In this document: positions 1-4,149 of the stretch, one piece after another
Numbering within the stretch: position 1 is the stretch's first letter
Layout: each line of letters begins with the position of its first letter
NCBI GenBank assembly: GCA_041685075.1
Contig: JAWLGN010000339.1
Coordinates: forward strand, 1 to 5,455
From: JAMCRM01 sp041685075
GTDB taxonomy: Bacteria > Acidobacteriota > Terriglobia > Bryobacterales > Bryobacteraceae
Direction: 5' to 3'
Length of the DNA stretch: 5,455 bases
Made by a program: the position numbers and the translations under genes
The notes under the pieces: model-generated
The model's database searches: none
The model's input: the letters and a program-made list of their open reading frames with translations, nothing else
Told to the model about the DNA's origin: nothing

Positions 1-717
1 GGTGCCGCGATCGGCCAGCTCGATCTTGCCGGCCTTGTGGGTCAAGGCCCCGGTGAAGGCGCCCTTGACGTGGCCGAACAGCTCCGATTCCAGCAGGTCG
101 CGCGGGATGGCGCCGCAGTTGATGGTGACGAAGGGCTGGTCGCGCCGCGGGGAGTTGTAGTGGATAGCGCGCGCCAGCAGTTCCTTGCCGGTGCCGGTCT
201 CGGCGTGGATGAGGATGGTGGAGTTGCTCTGGGCCGCGCGCGCGGCGGTATCGAGCAACGAAAGCAGCGCCTCCGAGTGCCCGATGATGTTCTCGAAGCC
301 GTACTTGCGGTCCAGGCTGGCACGGAGCGTCTGCACCTCCCGCACCAGCCGGAAGTGATCGAGCACGCGGCTGACGACCAGCCCCAGCTCGTCGTAATCG
401 ATGGGCTTGGTCAGGTAGTCGTAGACGCCCCTCCGCATGGCCTCGACCGCGCTCTGGATGGTGCCGAAGGCGGTGATGATGAGGACCGGGATTTCCGGGT
501 AGTCGCGGCGGATGTGCTCCAGCAGTTCCATGCCGGACATGCCGGGCATCTTCAGGTCGGTGAGCACGAGCGCGGGCGGCCGCTTGTCCATGGCCGCGAG
601 CGCCTCGGCGCCCGAAGCGGCGGTGTCCACCGCATAGCCCATCTCTTCGAGCTGGGTTTTGAGCACCCAGCGCAGGCTGGAGTCGTCATCCACAACCAGA
701 ATGCGGGGAGGATTCAT
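1..717 (-). CDS. NtrC-family sigma-54-dependent response regulator (3' end outside window)
   Basis: This cytoplasmic transcription activator receives phosphate from a histidine kinase and uses AAA+ ATPase activity to open sigma-54 RNA polymerase promoters. The 239 visible residues read without a stop. The receiver (about 4-118) has the acidic triad D10-D11-D12, phospho-acceptor D54 in TDLKMPG, T82 and K104-P105, which matches NtrC position by position. A linker leads to the AAA+ domain from about residue 141, with Walker A at 172-179 (AETGTGKE) and an intact GAFTGA sigma-54 contact loop at 219-224. The window ends just before Walker B, so the rest of the AAA+ domain and the expected Fis-type HTH are not seen. 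The first Walker A glycine is alanine (A172), an unusual change. The ATG overlaps the stop of the upstream kinase gene as ATGA, so the two are almost certainly cotranscribed and translationally coupled as a cognate pair. The subfamily target is unknown. The family assignment is very secure. Confidence 0.96.
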   Translation of the reverse strand, partial: MNPPRILVVDDDSSLRWVLKTQLEEMGYAVDTAASGAEALAAMDKRPPALVLTDLKMPGMSGMELLEHIRRDYPEIPVLIITAFGTIQSAVEAMRRGVYDYLTKPIDYDELGLVVSRVLDHFRLVREVQTLRASLDRKYGFENIIGHSEALLSLLDTAARAAQSNSTILIHAETGTGKELLARAIHYNSPRRDQPFVTINCGAIPRDLLESELFGHVKGAFTGALTHKAGKIELADRGT

Positions 718-1733
718 GAATTCGCCTTCACCGGCAGGATAACGGAAAACGTCATACCGCGGCCGTCATTGGCAGCGGCTACCAGGGAACCGCCCATCTG
801 CCGGAGGATCTGGTGCGCCACCGGCAGCCCCAGGCCGGTGCCGTGCTCTTTGGTGGTGAAAAAGGGGTCAAAGAGCCGATCGATATCGGCGGGCGCCACG
901 CCGGCGCCCCGGTCGCTGACTCCTATGGCGATGCGGCCATTGCCGGGCGAGGCCGAGAACGTCACGGTTTCTCCGTCGGGGCTGGCTTCGATGGCGTTGA
1001 TCATGAGGTTAAGCAATACCTGTTCCAGTTGCTCGGGGTCGCATTCCACGGGCTGGAGGCGCGGCTCGATGCGCTTGTCGAACCGCACGGTTTTGCCGCG
1101 CACGCCGTGGCCGGCCAGCGCCAGCACGTTCTCCAGCCGCGGTTCCAGGTGCACGCTCCGGAGGCGCGGGGGTCGGGGGCGGGCGAAGTTCAGGAAGTTG
1201 GTGAGGAGGCCGTTCAACCGCTGGCACTCGCCGGTGATGATCTCCAGGCAGCGGGCGTTCTTCTCGTCGAGGTCCTGGTTTCGGGCCAGGATGGCGGCGG
1301 CTCCGGAGATGCTGGCCAGGGGGTTGCGAATCTCGTGGGCCAGCCCGGCCGAGAGTTGTCCGATGGCCGACAGGCGCTCGGCGCGCTTCATGCCTTCGAA
1401 GGTGGCCTGGCTACGCTCGTAGGCGGCGCTGAGCCGGCCGGCCACTTCCCGGCGTTCCCGGCCGGTTACGGCCGCGGCCACGCAGGCCAGCAGGACGAGC
1501 GCCAGGACTTCGAGCGCGAGCAGCGGGATTGCGTGCGGCGCCCAGGCGACGATTCCAGCGGAGGCGAGCGCGGCCGCCGCCACCCCTCCCCGCCAGCCGC
1601 CCAGCACCGCGGCGAGCACCACCGGAATGGCGTAGACCAGCGCCGCCGCCCCGCCCGCCAGCCAGTGCACCGTCCCGGCGGCCGCCAGGGCGGAGCCCAC
1701 CATCAGCCAGCGCATCCGGGAGTTTAAAGCCAT
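714..1733 (-). CDS. Membrane sensor histidine kinase, NtrB/ZraS-like, partner of the NtrC-type regulator
   Basis: This inner-membrane sensor kinase is expected to phosphorylate D54 of the regulator encoded directly downstream. The protein is 339 residues from the ATG at 1733. Four hydrophobic segments (about 8-25, 27-45, 48-64 and 69-90), with very short loops and a KdpD/DUF4118-like PVVLAAVLGGWRGG stretch, form a compact membrane sensor with no large periplasmic domain. A short linker leads to the HisKA domain with H133 in AHEIRNPL. The HATPase_c domain follows, with N246 in the N box, DRGAG at 274-278, LFDPFFTTK at 287-295 and GTGLGLP at 298-304. All catalytic motifs are intact. The ATG at 1733 is preferred because tandem GAGGT Shine-Dalgarno-like repeats precede it. 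An in-frame TTG at 1778 would add 15 residues but has no ribosome site. The signal sensed cannot be read from the sequence. No clear promoter was found upstream on this strand. Confidence 0.95.
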   Translation of the reverse strand: MALNSRMRWLMVGSALAAAGTVHWLAGGAAALVYAIPVVLAAVLGGWRGGVAAAALASAGIVAWAPHAIPLLALEVLALVLLACVAAAVTGRERREVAGRLSAAYERSQATFEGMKRAERLSAIGQLSAGLAHEIRNPLASISGAAAILARNQDLDEKNARCLEIITGECQRLNGLLTNFLNFARPRPPRLRSVHLEPRLENVLALAGHGVRGKTVRFDKRIEPRLQPVECDPEQLEQVLLNLMINAIEASPDGETVTFSASPGNGRIAIGVSDRGAGVAPADIDRLFDPFFTTKEHGTGLGLPVAHQILRQMGGSLVAAANDGRGMTFSVILPVKANS

Positions 1734-1748
1734 TTCCACCTCTACCTC
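1734..1748 (-). promoter_or_regulatory. Tandem ribosome-binding site of the histidine kinase gene
   Basis: Reading on the minus strand, GAGGT occurs twice, at 1748-1744 and 1742-1738, with spacings of 10 and 4 bases to the ATG at 1733. The upstream TTG at 1778 lacks any such site, so this decides the start. Confidence 0.6.
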
Positions 1749-1839
1749 TATGATCCGGTGCAAATCGCGGGCGGGCAAGCACCGTGGTTATGAGCTGCCA
1801 TAGACGGCCGGCCGGAGGTGCCGGCAAGTCTGCCGTTGG

Positions 1840-1856
1840 GCGCTAACGACCAGCGC
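1840..1856. promoter_or_regulatory. Candidate activator-binding dyad upstream of the rnk sigma-54 promoter
   Basis: GCGCT and AGCGC form an inverted repeat separated by 7 bases. It lies about 68-84 bases upstream of the -24 element of the sigma-54 promoter, a distance usual for enhancer sites of NtrC-type activators. The right arm lies within the 8-base palindrome CAGCGCTG at 1851-1858. Short GC-rich dyads are common by chance in such DNA, so this is only a candidate. Confidence 0.25.
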
Positions 1857-1923
1857 TGTGCGTTTTGAGGCAGCGTTCTCCGGCTCGCGGGGTTTCAGGC
1901 CGCATCCGTGGCTTTCGGCGGAT

Positions 1924-1939
1924 TGGCAAACGGCGTGCA
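1924..1939 (+). promoter_or_regulatory. Sigma-54 (-24/-12) promoter of the rnk operon
   Basis: The sequence TGGCAAACGGCGTGCA matches the sigma-54 consensus TGGCACG-N4-TTGCW at TGGCA, then T, GC and A, with the required spacing between GG (1925-1926) and GC (1937-1938). The expected transcription start is near 1950, leaving a leader of about 42 bases before rnk. The deviations are A-A for C-G after TGGCA and G for the first T of the -12 element. A sigma-54 activator gene lies divergently next door, which supports the call. Confidence 0.7.
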
Positions 1940-1977
1940 GTGATGATTGGCTCCGGATCTTTTCCCCGCAAGTTCAC

Positions 1978-1984
1978 AGGAGGT
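1978..1984 (+). promoter_or_regulatory. Strong ribosome-binding site of rnk
   Basis: AGGAGGT is fully complementary to the 16S rRNA 3' end core and lies 7 bases before the ATG at 1992, fixing that start. Confidence 0.88.
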
Positions 1985-1991
1985 CTGACCA

Positions 1992-2402
1992 ATGCGAGAT
2001 CGCATCTACATTACCGATGCCGATTACGACAGGCTCCGGCGCCTGATCGCCGGCCGTCGCGGCGCCAAAATGGCGGACAATCGGTACCTGGAGGTGCTCG
2101 AACAGGAACTGGACCGGGCCGAAGTGGTGGAGCCGGATGCTATTCCGCGCGATGTCATCACCATGAACTCCGAAGTGAAGCTCCAGGACCTGGATTCGGG
2201 AGAGATTCGGGTCTACAAGCTGATCTTCCCTTCCGACGCGCGCACGGAGAACAGTATTTCGGTGCTCGCGCCCATCGGCACCGCCATGCTGGGGTACCGG
2301 GTCGGCAGCGTCATCGAGTGGCCCGTTCCCCGGGGCATCCGGCGGCTCAAGGTGCTGGAGATTCTGTATCAGCCGGAAGGCTCCAAGGTAGCGGGGGGCT
2401 GA
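1992..2402 (+). CDS. rnk: Rnk, nucleoside diphosphate kinase regulator (GreA/GreB C-domain family)
   Basis: Rnk is a small cytoplasmic protein related to the transcript-cleavage factors GreA/GreB. It binds RNA polymerase and was named for its effect on nucleoside diphosphate kinase levels. The 136 residues are the normal family length. An N-terminal helical part (about 8-45, ending in EQELDRAEVV) corresponds to the short coiled coil. The C-terminal GreA-like domain carries the family signatures IPRDVITMNS (51-60), SVLAPIGTAMLGYRVG (90-105) and VLEILYQPE (121-129), which closely follow E. coli Rnk. The start is fixed by a near-perfect ribosome site 7 bases upstream. The gene is preceded by a sigma-54-type promoter and followed after 11 bases by the mreB-like gene, so the two form an operon. 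Coupling rnk to an actin-like gene is unusual. The family call is firm; the role in this organism is inferred. Confidence 0.93.
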   Translation: MRDRIYITDADYDRLRRLIAGRRGAKMADNRYLEVLEQELDRAEVVEPDAIPRDVITMNSEVKLQDLDSGEIRVYKLIFPSDARTENSISVLAPIGTAMLGYRVGSVIEWPVPRGIRRLKVLEILYQPEGSKVAGG

Positions 2403-2413
2403 TTCCGGCAATC

Positions 2414-3433
2414 GTGTTTGGACTTCCTTGTACTCGCATGGGCCTGGACCCCGGGACGGCCCACACCCTGATCTACGTTACGGGACGCGGCGTGGCGGTG
2501 AACCAGCCGTCCCTGGTCACCATCCGGACCAGCACCGGCGCCATCGAGGCGGTGGGCGGTGAGGCGCAGGCGGGGCTGGGGCGCACGCCTCGGAACTTCC
2601 ACACCGCACGGCCTATCCGGGCGGGGATCATCAGCGACCTCGACCTGTTCGACGGCATGCTGCACCGCTTTCTGCACCAGGCGCGCATCGCGGTGGGATG
2701 GAGGCGGCTCGCGGCGGCCATCGCGGTGCCGGCGGGGATGACGGATGTGGAGCGCCGGGCCGCGGTCGAGTCGCTGCGGAACGCGGGCGCCACCTCGGCG
2801 GTGCTGGTGGACCAGGTGCTGGCGGCGGCGCGCGGCGCCGGCATCCCCATGGACGAGTGCCGGGGCCGCATGGTGGTTAGTATCGGGGCGGGGATTACCG
2901 AGGCAGCCATCATTTCGCTGGGGGGCATCGTCTGCGCCCGCACCCTGCCGGTGGGGGGCAACGACCTGGATGCCGCCATCGCCGCTCACGTGCGCTCCGC
3001 CCACCAGCTCCTGATCGGCGAGCCCACGGCCGAACGCCTGAAAATCCGCATCGGATCGGCTCTGGCCAACGGGCACGAGGCGAGCCTGCCGGTGCGGGGC
3101 CGCTCGATCGGGGAGGGCGTTCCGCGGCAGGCGACCGTCGGCAGCGGCGAGGTCCAGGAGGCCATGGCGCAGCCGCTCCAGCGCATCGTCAACCTGGTGC
3201 GGGAGACGCTCGAACAAGCGCCCCCGGAGCTTAGCGCCGACATCGCGGATACGGGGATCGTGCTCACCGGCGGAACGGCGCTGCTACGGAACCTGGACCG
3301 CTTTATCGCCGCGCAGTGCGGCGTCCCCGTGGCGGTCGCGGGGGATCCGCTCTCCTCAGTAATTCTCGGCCTCGGCCACCAACTCGGGCAGATCCGGCCG
3401 CGCGAGTGGCGCCGCTTCGGATACCGCGGCTGA
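2414..3433 (+). CDS. MreB-like bacterial actin paralogue with altered nucleotide-site residues
   Basis: MreB forms membrane-bound filaments that guide cell-wall synthesis in rod-shaped cells. This 339-residue protein is full length for the family and colinear throughout, with LGRTP (55-59), VERR (112-115), ITEAAIISLGGIV (161-173), GEPTAERLK (202-210), PPELSADI (270-277) and LTGGTALLRNLDR (284-296). The GTG at 2414 is chosen because it gives MFGLPCTRMGLDPGTAHT, equal in length and register to the B. subtilis MreB N-terminus. The ATG at 2438 would delete the first beta strand. Active-site motifs differ from typical MreB. The phosphate-2 motif DIGGGTTE is SIGAGITE (S156 replaces the conserved Asp). 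The catalytic Glu of IEEP is Q134 in VDQV. The adenosine motif GGG is GGT. D12 of phosphate-1 is kept. No mreC, mreD, rodA or pbp2 gene follows, so this is probably an extra, divergent paralogue cotranscribed with rnk. Its last 78 bases overlap the oppositely transcribed small membrane gene. Confidence 0.9.
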   Translation: MFGLPCTRMGLDPGTAHTLIYVTGRGVAVNQPSLVTIRTSTGAIEAVGGEAQAGLGRTPRNFHTARPIRAGIISDLDLFDGMLHRFLHQARIAVGWRRLAAAIAVPAGMTDVERRAAVESLRNAGATSAVLVDQVLAAARGAGIPMDECRGRMVVSIGAGITEAAIISLGGIVCARTLPVGGNDLDAAIAAHVRSAHQLLIGEPTAERLKIRIGSALANGHEASLPVRGRSIGEGVPRQATVGSGEVQEAMAQPLQRIVNLVRETLEQAPPELSADIADTGIVLTGGTALLRNLDRFIAAQCGVPVAVAGDPLSSVILGLGHQLGQIRPREWRRFGYRG

Positions 3434-3577
3434 GGTCCCGGCCCTCCGCAGGTGCGCCACCCCCACTACCAGGCTCGCCACCAGGACCACAGCCAGCACC
3501 AGGAACAGCGCGCGGCACAGCAGCCGGCCGGCACAGAGGCACTGCACCGCGCATTCGGGCTTCAAGCACCGGGGCAT
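3356..3577 (-). CDS. Small Cys-rich single-pass membrane protein, unknown function
   Basis: No family is recognised. The 73-residue product has a short N-terminal segment with five cysteines (C4, C9, C13, C15, C21), then one strong hydrophobic helix at about 23-41. A polar, Ala/Glu-rich tail of about 30 residues ends the protein. No lipobox or twin-arginine motif is seen. The cysteine pattern C-x4-C-x3-C-x-C-x5-C could bind metal or be acylated or redox active, but nothing proves this. The gene is supported by an excellent ribosome site (GGAGGTGA) 6 bases from the ATG when counted from GGAGG. It also starts inside the last 16 bases of the pseudo-receiver gene, so the two appear translationally coupled. 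Its 3' part lies antisense to the end of the mreB-like gene. The open frame could in principle be a shadow, but the ribosome site and the clear helix argue for a real gene. Confidence 0.68.
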   Translation of the reverse strand: MPRCLKPECAVQCLCAGRLLCRALFLVLAVVLVASLVVGVAHLRRAGTSAAVSEAAPLARPDLPELVAEAENY

Positions 3578-4029
3578 GGCTCACCTCCGCTTCCAACGCC
3601 TTCCAGGTGCTTCACCCAGCCGTGCCAGGCGCTGGCGATGGTCCACATCACGTCGGCTTCGCGGAGGGGACGGACCAGCGCGTCGAAGCCTCCCGCGGCC
3701 GCCACTTCGCGCGGCAGCCCCTGGTCGCCGCCTACCACAATCAGCGCCGGCGGGTGCGGCAGCTCGGCCAAAGCGGCCGCCGCATCATCCCAGGCGCCAT
3801 CCGGCAGGATCTCCTCGCAAACCACCACCGCCGCCCCATGATCCCGCGCAAACGCCATGCCCGCTGCGCAACTGCGGGTATGCGCGATCTTCCAGCCGGT
3901 CTGCTGGAACAATCCCGCCAGGTAGACACCCAGGGTCGGGTTGTCGCTGATGGTGAGTACATCGGCCGCGCCGTCCGGCAATCGCGGACAACGGGCCACC
4001 GAGGTCACACGAAGCGCGTCAGCAAGCAT
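3562..4029 (-). CDS. Degenerate receiver-domain (pseudo-receiver) protein
   Basis: This 155-residue stand-alone protein has the length and strand/helix rhythm of a CheY-like receiver but lacks an output domain. After about 20 non-conserved residues, VLTISDNPTL (24-33) aligns with the first strand and acidic pocket, with one Asp replaced (S28) and D29 kept. The fourth region VVVCEEILPDG (68-78) has E72 at the phospho-Asp position. The switch Thr position appears to be Gly (about 100), and the conserved Lys before Pro is R120 in VRPL. Phosphorylation at the canonical site is therefore not expected, and E72 may mimic a permanently active state. A TAAGGA ribosome site lies 9 bases before the ATG, and a sigma-54 promoter sits at the right distance upstream. 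The stop lies inside the start region of the small Cys-rich gene, forming a two-gene operon. The likely role is protein-protein signalling; the partner is unknown. Confidence 0.82.
   Translation of the reverse strand: MLADALRVTSVARCPRLPDGAADVLTISDNPTLGVYLAGLFQQTGWKIAHTRSCAAGMAFARDHGAAVVVCEEILPDGAWDDAAAALAELPHPPALIVVGGDQGLPREVAAAGGFDALVRPLREADVMWTIASAWHGWVKHLEGVGSGGEPCPGA
3581..3588 (-). promoter_or_regulatory. Ribosome-binding site of the small membrane protein gene
   Basis: On the minus strand this reads GGAGGTGA, close to the ideal anti-16S complement, with GGAGG 6 bases from the ATG at 3577. It lies inside the coding end of the pseudo-receiver gene and is the main evidence that the small frame is translated. 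Confidence 0.75.
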
Positions 4030-4061
4030 GGCAAAAGGTCCTTAGAGTTTTTCTGTAAGGA

Positions 4062-4077
4062 TGCAATCTGCTGGCCA
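4062..4077 (-). promoter_or_regulatory. Sigma-54 (-24/-12) promoter of the pseudo-receiver operon
   Basis: On the minus strand TGGCCAGCAGATTGCA matches the consensus TGGCACG-N4-TTGCW, including TGGC, the G at position 7 and a perfect TTGCA -12 element. GG lies at 4076-4075 and GC at 4064-4063, giving exact spacing. The predicted start is near 4051, about 22 bases before the ATG at 4029 and just upstream of the AAGGA ribosome site (4043-4039), so the geometry fits well. Confidence 0.77.
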
Positions 4078-4128
4078 AACCGCGGCGGCGCTGTGCCGTG
4101 CGCCCCGGATCCGGCCCTGGCCCGGCTT

Positions 4129-4137
4129 GGTCAGACC
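4129..4137. promoter_or_regulatory. Candidate GntR-type operator (GGTCAGACC)
   Basis: A perfect 9-base palindrome GGTC-A-GACC lies 4 bases before the ATG of the GntR/LacI regulator, in the divergent spacer shared with the pseudo-receiver operon. The form resembles the TGGTNNNACCA core of FadR-subfamily GntR sites. Because the regulator here has a LacI-type sensor domain, its real site preference is unknown. Autoregulation is inferred. Confidence 0.4.
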
Positions 4138-4138
4138 G

Positions 4139-4149
4139 TGTATGATACA
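4139..4149. promoter_or_regulatory. Candidate operator palindrome TGTATGATACA at the regulator start
   Basis: TGTAT-G-ATACA is a perfect 11-base inverted repeat, AT-rich in an otherwise GC-rich region, and begins two bases after the GGTCAGACC palindrome. It includes the ATG at 4142. The TGTAT/ATACA arms are in the style of GntR-family operators, so it may be the regulator's own site. It also contains TATGAT, which resembles a -10 element. Confidence 0.45.

Noticed and set aside
37..1422. 461-residue plus-strand open frame over the two-component genes
   Set aside because: It lies antisense to two clearly conserved genes, has low-complexity GC-driven composition and matches no family.
813..1727. 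304-residue plus-strand open frame, Gly/Arg/His-rich
   Set aside because: It is an antisense shadow of the histidine kinase gene.
1734..1778. TTG start at 1778 for the histidine kinase, adding 15 residues
   Set aside because: There is no ribosome site before TTG, while ATG 1733 has tandem GAGGT sites and begins shortly before the first membrane helix.
1805..1825. GC-rich hairpin (palindrome CGGCCGGCCG and the stem GCCGG/CCGGC) as a terminator
   Set aside because: No T-run follows on either strand and no gene ends there.
1858..2046. 62-residue plus-strand open frame between the kinase and rnk
   Set aside because: It spans the sigma-54 promoter, lacks a ribosome site and overlaps rnk in another frame.
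1865..2413. N-terminal extension of the mreB-like frame through rnk (522-residue reading)
   Set aside because: MreB homology starts at GTG 2414, and the upstream part is an out-of-frame reading of rnk.
3303..3596. 97-residue minus-strand frame starting at TTG 3596
   Set aside because: It overlaps the 73-residue gene in another frame, is Arg/Gly-rich without structure, and the ribosome site at 3581-3588 serves ATG 3577 instead.
4061..4141. ATG 4061 as start of the GntR/LacI regulator
   Set aside because: The extra 27 residues are not GntR-like, and the region carries the divergent sigma-54 promoter and candidate operators.
4118..4146. Sigma-70 promoter for the regulator with TATGAT as -10
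   Set aside because: The -10 is good, but no acceptable -35 lies 16-18 bases upstream, so it is mentioned only as a possibility.
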